From Anianibacter sp965662745 (GTDB lineage Bacteria; Pseudomonadota; Alphaproteobacteria; Rhodobacterales; Rhodobacteraceae): DNA of 14,278 nt. Below the pieces are notes generated by a model. The model was not told where the DNA came from and did no database searches. It was given only the letters and a program-made list of their open reading frames with translations. Below, piece after piece: positions 1 to 6,515 of this stretch. Positions within the stretch are counted from its first letter, which is position 1. Each line of letters begins with the position of its first letter. The stretch is from NCBI GenBank assembly GCA_965662745.1, contig CBFIJK010000074.1, positions 1-14,278 on the forward strand, written 5' to 3'. Made by a program: the position numbers and the translations under genes.

Positions 1-33
1 GCCCCAGCCCGCAAGGCACTGATTCACTTTCAC

Positions 34-47
34 CCTTGAATACAAGG
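34..47. other. Small inverted repeat downstream of msrQ
   Basis: Five-base arms CCTTG and CAAGG flank the four-base spacer AATA, 33 bp beyond the msrQ stop codon. It could form a weak hairpin at the 3' end of the msrPQ transcript, but it lacks a T-tract and is too short to call a terminator. Nothing else is recognisable in bases 1-79. Confidence 0.2.
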
Positions 48-79
48 ACTTGCGTTGATTCCCTTGCCCTTGGATATGC

Positions 80-697
80 TCAGGCCGCTTGGCGTGCCAT
101 TGCCTTCCGTTTGGGCAGCTTGCGAACGGCCAGAAGGCCGATAATCACCGCGGCATAGAGCAGGGGTTCAAGCTGCCATCCCTTGGACAGCATCACATAG
201 TGAAGCGCCCCCAAAAGCACCGCAGCATAGGTCAGCTTGTGCAGCTTGCGCCATCTCAGCGGCCCAAGTTTGCGCAGAGCGCGGTCGTTCGAGGTGATCG
301 CAAGGGGGATCAAAGTGACGAATCCCGCCATGCCGATGGTGATATAGGGACGCTTCACGATATCGGCCCAGATCTGGCTCAGGATGCCCACATCGAGGAC
401 AAGCCAGACCGCCAGGTGGGCCGCGACATAGAAGAAGGCCCCAAGCCCGATTGCCCGGCGAAACCGGATCAGGTTCACACCTGTCCATGTTCGCAGCGGC
501 GTGATCGCAAGGCCCGCGATCAAAAGCTGCAGCGCCAGTTCCCCGTAGAGATGTTCGAGCGACTTGATGGGCTCTGCCCCCAGCTGGCCACTGACACCCA
601 GCCAGAACCACCAGGCCGCGGGAATGGGCAGGGCCAGGTAGATCGGCCAAGTCGGCACGCGGCGCGTGGCGGTGTTGAGGGTCTGGACGATGGACAT
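80..697 (-). CDS. msrQ: MsrQ, heme-binding membrane subunit of the MsrPQ methionine sulfoxide reductase
   Basis: This 205-residue inner-membrane protein (formerly YedZ) passes electrons from the respiratory chain through b-type heme to periplasmic MsrP. Hydrophobic segments lie near residues 18-35, 53-67, 82-102, 117-134, 154-170 and 178-191. His94, His153 and His166 fall at almost the same positions as the heme-ligand histidines of the E. coli protein (about 91, 151 and 164), and the total length is also close (E. coli about 211). The gene starts with ATG at 697 and overlaps the msrP stop codon by one base (TGATG), so the two are very probably translationally coupled. The order msrP-msrQ is the usual one. 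Identification rests on family resemblance, histidine spacing and the partner gene; I consider it secure. Confidence 0.95.
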   Translation of the reverse strand: MSIVQTLNTATRRVPTWPIYLALPIPAAWWFWLGVSGQLGAEPIKSLEHLYGELALQLLIAGLAITPLRTWTGVNLIRFRRAIGLGAFFYVAAHLAVWLVLDVGILSQIWADIVKRPYITIGMAGFVTLIPLAITSNDRALRKLGPLRWRKLHKLTYAAVLLGALHYVMLSKGWQLEPLLYAAVIIGLLAVRKLPKRKAMARQAA

Positions 698-1614
698 CAG
701 AAGTTCTCGGTCAGGTCCATGCCGTCATAAAGCGCGGCGACCTCTTCTTCGTATCCGTTGAACATCAGCGTCGGCTCTCGGCCCGAGAACAGGCCGCCGC
801 CGATCTTGCGTTCAGTCGCCTGGCTCCATCTGGGGTGATCCACATTCGGGTTCACGTTCGAATAAAAGCCGTATTCGCGCGGACCCGCCATGTTCCAGCT
901 TGTGGGGGGCTGTTCATCGGTCAGCGTAATCCGGACGATCGACTTGATCGACTTGAAGCCATACTTCCACGGAACGACCAGCCGGATCGGCGCGCCATTC
1001 TGGTTCGGGATCGGCATGCCGTAGATGCCGGTCGCCATGATCGTCAGCGGGTGCATCGCCTCATCAAGGCGCAGACCTTCGCGGTACGGCCATTCGAGCA
1101 CGGGAAAACGAACTCCGGGCATTTCCTCAGGTCGTAGCACGGTTTCGAAGGCGACATATTTCGCACCCTCCTGCACACCGACGCGGGTGAGGATATCGGC
1201 AAGCTCTATCCCGTTCCAGGGCACGACCATCGACCACGCCTCGACACAGCGGAAGCGGTAGATGCGATCCTCGACCGTCAGCCCGCCGATCAGATCGGCG
1301 AGATCATAGTCACCCGGGTTCTCGACCATGCCGTCGACCTTGATCGACCAGGGCGAGGTCGTCAGCGCGCCCGCATTTTCCTTGGGGTCTTCCTTGCCGG
1401 TGCCGAACTCGTAGTAGTTGCAGTAACTGGTGATGTCCTCGAAGGAGTTGGGGGCCGCGTCCGTCGAATAGGGGTTGGTCTGGGCCCGGGCTGCGCCCGT
1501 CATCGCCAAGGCGCCCGCTGCGCCCATACCGGCCATGATCTGGCGGCGGTTGAAGAATGCCTCTTTCGGCGTCACGTCATCCCAACCAAGGGTGTTCTTC
1601 CAACGTCCAGCCAT
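697..1614 (-). CDS. msrP: MsrP, periplasmic molybdopterin methionine sulfoxide reductase catalytic subunit
   Basis: MsrP (formerly YedY) uses a molybdopterin cofactor to reduce methionine sulfoxide in oxidised periplasmic proteins, with electrons from MsrQ. The 305-residue form has a twin-arginine signal: Arg23-Arg24 in NRRQIM, a hydrophobic stretch at about 27-42 and an A-R-A cleavage site near 44. Cys123 in the motif RCVEAWSMVVPW is the expected molybdenum ligand. The C-terminal half keeps family blocks such as NGAPIRLVVPWKYGFK and NVDHPRWSQATE. An open frame continues upstream to a GTG at 1677, but the family begins around 'RWK..L..DDVTPK', and GGAG at 1621-1624 sits 6 nt before the ATG at 1614, so I chose 1614 (ATGs at 1617 and 1626 are alternatives). 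Export by Tat in folded form fits cofactor loading in the cytoplasm. Confidence 0.95.
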   Translation of the reverse strand: MAGRWKNTLGWDDVTPKEAFFNRRQIMAGMGAAGALAMTGAARAQTNPYSTDAAPNSFEDITSYCNYYEFGTGKEDPKENAGALTTSPWSIKVDGMVENPGDYDLADLIGGLTVEDRIYRFRCVEAWSMVVPWNGIELADILTRVGVQEGAKYVAFETVLRPEEMPGVRFPVLEWPYREGLRLDEAMHPLTIMATGIYGMPIPNQNGAPIRLVVPWKYGFKSIKSIVRITLTDEQPPTSWNMAGPREYGFYSNVNPNVDHPRWSQATERKIGGGLFSGREPTLMFNGYEEEVAALYDGMDLTENF

Positions 1615-1680
1615 CATTGTCTCCATGCGTCTGCTCTTCAGATTTGCTAGCAAGCGGATCGCATTTCGCCAAACCACATG

Positions 1681-1690
1681 ACGTAACGTT
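1681..1690 (-). promoter_or_regulatory. Palindromic operator- or promoter-like site, msrP side
   Basis: Read toward msrP, this is AACGTTACGT in the context TGAACGTTACGTCA, about 67 bp upstream of the chosen msrP start. It is the reverse complement of the site at 1846-1855, so each copy faces its own gene with the same polarity. The ACGT-N-ACGT core is self-complementary, as expected of a dimeric regulator. The leading TGAAC also resembles the -35 element of ECF sigma factors. I cannot decide between the two readings. Confidence 0.4.
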
Positions 1691-1760
1691 CACGTTCAGC
1701 GCCTGAAACAGTTGGCCGGGCATTCACGCGGGATCAAACAATATCACACCGATTTGAGTG

Positions 1761-1781
1761 GTCGCGAAAAAATCTCGCGAC
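1761..1781. repeat. Perfect 7-bp inverted repeat (hairpin) in the divergent control region
   Basis: GTCGCGA and TCGCGAC flank a 7-base spacer made mostly of A. The arms match perfectly. There is no T-tract on either strand, so it is not a normal terminator. A regulator site or a leader-RNA hairpin is possible. It touches the next dyad at 1781. Confidence 0.4.
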
Positions 1782-1798
1782 TTAGGCGCTGCGCCAAG
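1781..1798. repeat. GC-rich dyad CTT-GGCGC/GCGCC-AAG
   Basis: GGCGC and GCGCC surround a single T at 1790, and the outer CTT and AAG extend the pairing around one unpaired A at 1784. It directly follows the 1761-1781 hairpin. The function is unknown; a protein-binding site is more likely than an RNA loop because the spacer is only one base. Confidence 0.3.
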
Positions 1799-1845
1799 TT
1801 TTCAAGGGGATCCTGCGTCGCACTCGGCCTTTCCTTGCCGATTGA

Positions 1846-1855
1846 AACGTTACGT
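1846..1855 (+). promoter_or_regulatory. Palindromic operator- or promoter-like site, fasciclin side
   Basis: AACGTTACGT lies in the context TTGAAACGTTACGTAG, about 97 bp upstream of the fasciclin start. It repeats the 1681-1690 site on the opposite strand. The hexamer GTTACG inside it (1849-1854) recurs exactly 18 bp further on at 1867-1872, close to two helical turns. It could be an operator pair or the -35 region of an alternative-sigma promoter. Confidence 0.4.
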
Positions 1856-1951
1856 AGCGAGACGATGTTACGCCCAGACGCCATCAACGGTGTCGGGCGA
1901 TTGCTATCCCGTGATCGTCCCCCACGAACGATGACACTCAGGAGACTATCA

Positions 1952-2431
1952 ATGTTTCGCAGAACCTTTATCGCTGCAGCCGCCGTCGCAACCATGTCCG
2001 GCTCGGCATTTGCCGCCGGCCACTCGAAGGATATTGTCGATACCGCGATGGAAGCAGGCAACTTCACCACGCTTCTCGCCGCAGCCGAAGCCGCCGGCCT
2101 TGTCGAAACGCTGAAGGGCGAAGGCCCGTTCACCGTGTTCGCTCCGACGGATGAGGCGTTCGCTGCCCTGCCCGAAGGCACCGTCGAAGGTCTTCTTGAA
2201 GACACCGACGCGCTGACCGCGATCCTTACCTACCACGTCGTGCCGGGTGCCGTGATGTCGGGCGATCTGTCCGATGGCATGATGGCCGAGACGGTCAATG
2301 GCGCCTCGATCGAGGTTGGCGTTGGCGACATGGTCACCGTTGACGGCGCGACCGTCACCGCCGCCGACATCGAAGCGTCGAATGGCGTGATCCACGTGAT
2401 CGACACGGTGCTGATGCCCGGCGACATGTAA
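1952..2431 (+). CDS. Secreted fasciclin (FAS1) domain protein
   Basis: This 159-residue protein has a Sec signal peptide (two arginines, then a hydrophobic core at about 5-18, cleavage after AFA at 21) and one FAS1 domain filling the rest. Typical FAS1 blocks are FTVFAPTDEAFAALP at 60-74, YHVVPG at 94-99 and NGVIHVIDTVLMP at 144-156. FAS1 domains mediate adhesion or protein interaction at cell surfaces; bacterial single-domain versions are mostly periplasmic or secreted and their role is poorly known. The ATG at 1952 is preceded by AGGAG (1940-1944) at 7 nt, and the signal peptide starts there, so the longer frame from 1712 is rejected. It is transcribed divergently from msrPQ and ends at a strong terminator. 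From memory, a fasciclin-type gene belongs to the RpoE singlet-oxygen regulon of Rhodobacter sphaeroides, but I see no clear RpoE-type promoter here. Confidence 0.9.
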   Translation: MFRRTFIAAAAVATMSGSAFAAGHSKDIVDTAMEAGNFTTLLAAAEAAGLVETLKGEGPFTVFAPTDEAFAALPEGTVEGLLEDTDALTAILTYHVVPGAVMSGDLSDGMMAETVNGASIEVGVGDMVTVDGATVTAADIEASNGVIHVIDTVLMPGDM

Positions 2432-2454
2432 TCGCTGCGGATACTGCCAGACAA

Positions 2455-2486
2455 GGCCGCCGGGGAAGTTCCCCGGCGGCCTTTTT
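2455..2486 (+). terminator. Rho-independent terminator of the fasciclin gene
   Basis: A perfect 13-base inverted repeat (GGCCGCCGGGGAA and its complement around one G) is followed directly by TTTTT. It starts 23 bp after the stop codon. It isolates the fasciclin gene from the dehydrogenase gene downstream. Confidence 0.93.
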
Positions 2487-2560
2487 CATACGCAGCTAAC
2501 GATTGACGCCCGCCCGTCCAAACCGCACCGTTGCCCGAACGAGAGCGGAGGATCACGGGA

Positions 2561-3322
2561 ATGACGGATACGAAAGTGGCGCTTGTCACCGGCGCGGCGC
2601 GCGGCATCGGCCTTGCGACGACCAAGCTGTTTCTGGCCGAAGGCTGGAAGGTGCTGATGGTCGACCGGGACGGCGATGTTCTGACGGAAGAAGCAAAGGC
2701 GCTGGACGGTGCGACGCCGCTGCTTTGCGATGTCTCGCAGCCGCAAGCGGTCGAGGCGATGATGGCCAATGCCCGGGATTGTCATGGCCGCATCGACGCG
2801 CTGGTCAACAATGCAGGCGTCGCGGATTTCGGCCCGCTGGAAGACACCACATTCGCCCGCTGGCGGCGCGTGATGGACACCAATCTTGACGGGGTGTTCC
2901 TGGTCACGCAGGCGGCGACGCCCGCACTGAAGGAAACCGCCGGGGCTATCGTCAATATCGCGTCGATCTCGGGTCTCCGGGCCTCGACCCTGCGCCTAGC
3001 CTACGGCACGTCCAAGGCAGGCGTGATCCAGATGACGTTGCAATACGCCGCCGAGCTTGGCGAATACGGCATCCGCGTGAACTGCGTGGCGCCGGGGCCG
3101 GTCAAAACGAAACTGTCCATGGCCGTGCACAGCCCCGAGATCATCGCGGCCTATCACGACGCTATCCCGCTGAACCGCTATGGCACCGAGGACGAGTTGG
3201 CGAATGCCATCGTCTTTCTCTGCTCGGACAAGGCCAGCTATATAAGCGGGCAGACCCTGTCCGTCGATGGCGGGTTCGAGGCGGTCGGCATCGGCCTTCC
3301 GGCACTGCGCGCCGAAACCTAA
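2561..3322 (+). CDS. Short-chain dehydrogenase/reductase (SDR), classical type
   Basis: This is a cytoplasmic NAD(P)-dependent oxidoreductase of 253 residues, the normal length for classical SDRs. The Rossmann motif TGAARGIG is at 10-17, NNAG at 83-86, and the catalytic Asn108, Ser135, Tyr148 and Lys152 (YGTSK) are all present. Asp35 at the end of the second strand favours NAD over NADP. The C-terminal SVDGGF block is also typical. The ATG at 2561 follows GGAGG (2547-2551) at 9 nt; a TTG at 2531 in the same frame is unlikely. The substrate cannot be told: FabG-like ketoacyl reductases, sugar and alcohol dehydrogenases share these features. It stands alone, between terminators on both sides, so the neighbours give no clue. 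Confidence 0.9.
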   Translation: MTDTKVALVTGAARGIGLATTKLFLAEGWKVLMVDRDGDVLTEEAKALDGATPLLCDVSQPQAVEAMMANARDCHGRIDALVNNAGVADFGPLEDTTFARWRRVMDTNLDGVFLVTQAATPALKETAGAIVNIASISGLRASTLRLAYGTSKAGVIQMTLQYAAELGEYGIRVNCVAPGPVKTKLSMAVHSPEIIAAYHDAIPLNRYGTEDELANAIVFLCSDKASYISGQTLSVDGGFEAVGIGLPALRAET

Positions 3323-3335
3323 TGTTCTGAAAATG

Positions 3336-3363
3336 AAAAAGGGCGGCCCATCGGCCGCCCTTT
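3336..3363. terminator. Bidirectional terminator between the SDR gene and clpB
   Basis: AAAGGGCGGCC and GGCCGCCCTTT pair as an 11-bp stem around the loop CATC. Plus-strand transcription ends in TTT (a short tract), and the minus strand ends in a five-base T-tract (the complement of 3336-3340). It lies 13 bp after the SDR stop and 3 bp after the clpB stop, so it should serve both convergent genes. Confidence 0.9.
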
Positions 3364-3366
3364 CGC

Positions 3367-5979
3367 TTAGTGGATCACCGCGTCCTGCGGTTTGGGCCGG
3401 TTCGACGCTGACAGCCGGTCACCGATGATCAGCCCGTCCGCCCCGGCGGTGACGGTGATTGTCGCACCATCCGCCACATCACCCGCGAGGATCATCTCGG
3501 CCAGCGGGTCCTGCAGGCTGCGCTGGATCACCCGCTTGAGAGGCCGCGCGCCGTAGACCGGGTCATAGCCTTCCTCGGCCAGCCACTTGCGGGCCGCCGC
3601 ATCGAGATCAAGCGCGATCTTCCGCGACACCAGCCGCGCCTCAAGCCGGGAAAGCTGGATATCGACGATTCCGCTCATATCTTCTCGGCTGAGCCTGTCG
3701 AAGATGATCATGTCATCGAGACGGTTCAGGAACTCGGGCCGGAAATGGGCGCGCACGGCATCCATCACGTCCGATTTTGCCTTCGCCGCATCGCCGCCCT
3801 CGGGCAGCGTCGACAGCGCCTGTGACCCCAGGTTCGACGTCAGAACAATCAGCGTCTGCTTGAAATCGACCCGGTGCCCCTGACCATCGGTCAGAACCCC
3901 ATCGTCAAGCACTTGCAGCAGGACGTTGAACACCTCGGGGTGCGCCTTTTCGACCTCGTCGAAGAGGATCACCTGGTACGGCCTGCGCCGCACCGCCTCG
4001 GTCAGAACGCCGCCCTCGTCATAGCCGACATAGCCGGGCGGGGCGCCGATCAGGCGGGACACCGAATGCTTTTCCATGAACTCGGACATGTCGATCCGAA
4101 CCATGGCCTGATCGTCGTCGAACAGGTACTCGGCTACCGCCTTGGTCAGCTCGGTCTTGCCGACACCGGTCGGCCCGAGGAACAGGAACGAGCCAAGCGG
4201 TCGGTTCTCGTCATTCAGGCCAGCGCGGGCACGGCGCACCGAATTGGCCACGGCCTTCAGCGCTGCGTTTTGCCCGATGACACGCTTGCCAAGCTCGTCT
4301 TCCATGCGCAGCAACTTGTCCCGCTCGCCTTCCAGCATCTTCGACGTCGGGATACCCGTCCAGCGTTCGACCACTTGCGCGATCTGTTCGGGGCGCACGG
4401 CCTCTTCGACCATCAGACCGTCCTGGTCCTCGGCACTTTCGATCTGCTTCTCAAGTTCCGGAATGACGCCAAAGCGCAACTCGCCGGCCCGCGCGAAATC
4501 GCCGTCACGGGTGGCTTGCTCCAGCTCTGTCCTGGCTTTGTCGAGCTGCTCTTTCACGTCACGCGCGCTTTCCAGCTTGTCGCGTTCCGCCTGCCATTTG
4601 GCCGTAAGCTCTGACGAGCGGTCCTTCAGATCGGCCAGCTCTTTCTCAAGCGCCTCAAGACGATCCTTTGACGCGCGGTCGTCTTCCTTCTTCAGCGCTT
4701 CACCCTCGATCTGAAGCTGCAGGATCTGCCGATCCAGCGCATCGAGTTCCTCGGGCTTGGAATCCACTTCCATCCGCAGGCGGCTGGCGGCTTCGTCTAC
4801 AAGGTCGATGGCCTTGTCGGGCAGGAAACGGTCGGTGATGTAGCGGTTCGACAGTTGCGCCGCCGCGACCAGCGCGGTGTCGGAGATGCGGACACCGTGG
4901 TGAAGCTCATACTTCTCCTTGATGCCGCGCAGGATGGAAATCGTATCCTCGACTGTGGGTTCCTGTACCAGAAGTGGCTGGAACCGGCGGGCCAGCGCAG
5001 CGTCCTTCTCGACATACTTGCGATATTCATCAAGCGTCGTCGCGCCGATGCAGTGCAGCTCTCCACGGGCCAGCGCAGGCTTGATCAGGTTCGCGGCATC
5101 CATAGCGCCATCGGCTTTTCCGGCGCCGACAAGCGTGTGCATCTCGTCGATGAACAGGATCACCTCACCGGCGGCAGCCTCAATTTCCTTCAGGATCGCC
5201 TTCAGCCGCTCTTCGAACTCGCCGCGGTATTTCGCGCCAGCAATGAGAGAGCCCATGTCGAGCGCCAGAAGCTTCTTGTTGCGCAGGGATTCCGGAACAT
5301 CGCCATTCACGATGCGCAGCGCGAGGCCTTCCGCAATCGCGGTCTTGCCCACGCCGGGATCGCCGATCAGAACCGGGTTGTTCTTGGTCCGGCGCGACAG
5401 CACCTGCATGGCGCGGCGGATTTCCTCGTCGCGTCCGATGATCGGGTCGATCTTGCCTTCGCGCGCAGCCTCGGTCAGATCGCGCGCGTACTTGTTCAGC
5501 GCGTCATAGCCATCCTCGGCGCTGGCGGTGTCGGCGGTGCGTCCCTGCCGCAGATCGCTGATCGCGGAATTCAGCGATTGCGCGGTGACGGCCCCAGCAT
5601 CAAGTGCGTCCTTGGCCTTGGATTTCACCACGGCAAGCGCAGTCAATAGCCGCTCGACCGGAACAAAGCTGTCGCCAGCCTTCTTGCTCAGCTTTTCGGC
5701 CTCTTCGAGAACCTTCGCCAGCGCGCGGTCCGTGCTGGTCGGGCCGCTTCCGCCCGCCGCCGACGGCAGCGCGGACACGGCCATGTCCACTGCCTGTCGC
5801 ACGCGGTTCGGCGAACCGCCCGCGCGTTTCACCAGCGCAGCGGCAAAGCCTTCTTCATCATCAAAGAGCGCCTTGAGCAGATGTTCAGCTGTGATCGAGG
5901 GATTCCCCTCGCGGGTCGCAATCGTCTGCGCAGATTGCAGGAACCCGCGCGAGCGTTCTGTGAACTTCTCCAAGTTCAT
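3367..5979 (-). CDS. clpB: ClpB, ATP-dependent disaggregase chaperone
   Basis: ClpB is a hexameric Hsp100 AAA+ chaperone that works with DnaK to pull polypeptides out of aggregates in the cytoplasm. At 870 residues it has full length. The Clp N-domain repeats span about 1-145. The first ATPase domain has Walker A GDPGVGKT at 206-213 and Walker B ILFIDE at 274-279. A charged coiled-coil middle domain runs about 405-525, distinguishing ClpB from ClpA/ClpC. The second ATPase domain has GPTGVGKT at 602-609 and ILFDE at 671-675. There is no ClpP-binding IGF/L-type loop that I recognise. The ATG at 5979 is preceded by AAGGAG with 8 nt spacing. It is a single-gene unit with a heat-shock-like promoter upstream and a terminator downstream. 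Confidence 0.98.
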   Translation of the reverse strand: MNLEKFTERSRGFLQSAQTIATREGNPSITAEHLLKALFDDEEGFAAALVKRAGGSPNRVRQAVDMAVSALPSAAGGSGPTSTDRALAKVLEEAEKLSKKAGDSFVPVERLLTALAVVKSKAKDALDAGAVTAQSLNSAISDLRQGRTADTASAEDGYDALNKYARDLTEAAREGKIDPIIGRDEEIRRAMQVLSRRTKNNPVLIGDPGVGKTAIAEGLALRIVNGDVPESLRNKKLLALDMGSLIAGAKYRGEFEERLKAILKEIEAAAGEVILFIDEMHTLVGAGKADGAMDAANLIKPALARGELHCIGATTLDEYRKYVEKDAALARRFQPLLVQEPTVEDTISILRGIKEKYELHHGVRISDTALVAAAQLSNRYITDRFLPDKAIDLVDEAASRLRMEVDSKPEELDALDRQILQLQIEGEALKKEDDRASKDRLEALEKELADLKDRSSELTAKWQAERDKLESARDVKEQLDKARTELEQATRDGDFARAGELRFGVIPELEKQIESAEDQDGLMVEEAVRPEQIAQVVERWTGIPTSKMLEGERDKLLRMEDELGKRVIGQNAALKAVANSVRRARAGLNDENRPLGSFLFLGPTGVGKTELTKAVAEYLFDDDQAMVRIDMSEFMEKHSVSRLIGAPPGYVGYDEGGVLTEAVRRRPYQVILFDEVEKAHPEVFNVLLQVLDDGVLTDGQGHRVDFKQTLIVLTSNLGSQALSTLPEGGDAAKAKSDVMDAVRAHFRPEFLNRLDDMIIFDRLSREDMSGIVDIQLSRLEARLVSRKIALDLDAAARKWLAEEGYDPVYGARPLKRVIQRSLQDPLAEMILAGDVADGATITVTAGADGLIIGDRLSASNRPKPQDAVIH

Positions 5980-6021
5980 GGTCTTTCTCCTTCCAAAAAG
6001 CGCCTGAAAGCGGGACCGCCC

Positions 6022-6047
6022 AGATGCGGCGCAGCCCCTTGTTCAAG
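6022..6047 (-). promoter_or_regulatory. Probable heat-shock (RpoH) promoter of clpB
   Basis: On the minus strand, CTTGAA (6047-6042) is followed after 15 bp by CATCT (6026-6022). This resembles the alphaproteobacterial RpoH pattern, in which a CTTGAA-like -35 is the most conserved part. Transcription would start near 6015, giving a leader of about 35 nt that contains the clpB Shine-Dalgarno. The position and the target gene both fit; the -10 half is weaker. Confidence 0.55.
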
Positions 6048-6120
6048 CCTCACATCCGAAATGGGTCGCGCCGTGCGGTGTTGCAAGATGGGAACACCCC
6101 AAAATCGCACCCAATGAAAC

Positions 6121-6129
6121 TTATCCACA
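6121..6129 (+). promoter_or_regulatory. Perfect DnaA box (TTATCCACA)
   Basis: The nine bases match the consensus DnaA box exactly and lie in the divergent intergenic region, 45 bp upstream of the start of the 86-residue protein. I see no second box, AT-rich unwinding element or origin-linked gene nearby, so this is not a replication origin on present evidence. A DnaA-regulated promoter or a chance match are the remaining options. Confidence 0.4.
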
Positions 6130-6173
6130 GGCTGCGGCGTTGCGTCAGCAATCAATCATGAAAGGTCGAGCAG

Positions 6174-6434
6174 ATGACCACCACTCAAACCCGTCCCGCC
6201 GCGCTGATCCTCGATGCGCGGGTCCTTCACGCCCGCCGCGACCGCGCCTTTGGCCGTGTCGAAGCTGTGGTAGAGCTTGTCGCCAAAACGGTGATCGGCC
6301 AGCCTCCGCGCCTCTTTCGCATCCGCACCAACGTGCCGGTCAATCACGATGGCACCATGCGCCGTCAGTTGATCGACAGCGCAAGCCGCCTGATGCGGGC
6401 GACGCCGTCGGTTCCCGGTAGCTATGCCGCCTGA
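6174..6434 (+). CDS. Small conserved-looking protein of unknown function (86 aa)
   Basis: I do not recognise this family. The 86-residue product is basic (many Arg), has no signal peptide and no clear membrane segment. Residues 28-45 (VEAVVELVAKTVIG) could form an amphipathic helix. Third codon positions are mostly G or C and common codons such as CTG, ATC, GTC and GCC dominate, so the frame is probably real. The ATG at 6174 has AAGG at 6162-6165 with 8 nt spacing. An opposing frame on the minus strand covers the same bases but has poorer composition. It is followed by a hairpin at 6444-6465 and then pyrF in the same direction, so the two may be co-transcribed. Confidence 0.6.
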   Translation: MTTTQTRPAALILDARVLHARRDRAFGRVEAVVELVAKTVIGQPPRLFRIRTNVPVNHDGTMRRQLIDSASRLMRATPSVPGSYAA

Positions 6435-6443
6435 CGATGGCCG

Positions 6444-6465
6444 CAACTCCGGATCACCGGGGTTG
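6444..6465 (+). repeat. Nine-bp hairpin between the 86-aa gene and pyrF
   Basis: CAACTCCGG pairs with CCGGGGTTG around the loop ATCA, with one G-T wobble. There is no T-tract after it, so it is not a standard terminator. It could attenuate or stabilise the transcript that leads into pyrF. Confidence 0.4.
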
Positions 6466-6515
6466 CACGCGCCCCTCCTTTGCGTCAACTGACCGCAAAA
6501 GAGATGGAGCGCCCC

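Larger units (their letters stand above)
1615..1951. promoter_or_regulatory. Divergent control region between msrPQ and the fasciclin gene
   Basis: These 337 bp hold no gene I can support. The plus-strand frame from 1712 is only an upstream extension of the fasciclin gene, with no Shine-Dalgarno and no coding character. The region contains two copies of an ACGT-T-ACGT palindrome (1681-1690 and 1846-1855), a second GTTACG at 1867-1872, a 7-bp-stem hairpin at 1761-1781 and a GC-rich dyad at 1781-1798. It must contain the promoters of both divergent genes, but I could not assign a clear -35/-10 pair to either. Confidence 0.6.

Noticed and set aside
1615..1677. Longer MsrP start at GTG 1677
   Set aside because: It would place 21 extra residues before a Tat signal that already starts at normal distance, and it lacks a Shine-Dalgarno. 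GGAG favours 1614.
1728..1733. TGATCC on the minus strand as a Rhodobacter RpoE -35 element for msrP
   Set aside because: The bases 18 bp further on read ACTGT rather than TAAGA, so the second half of the promoter is missing.
1712..1951. Longer fasciclin protein starting at 1712
   Set aside because: It would bury the signal peptide in the interior. AGGAG precedes the ATG at 1952, and the upstream part has no coding character.
6121..6173. Replication origin near the DnaA box
   Set aside because: Only one box is visible and there is no AT-rich unwinding region or origin-linked gene (dnaA, dnaN, parAB, gidA).
6156..6488. Minus-strand 110-residue frame opposite the 86-aa gene
   Set aside because: It overlaps the plus frame fully, has poorer codon use, and would end facing clpB without a recognisable family.
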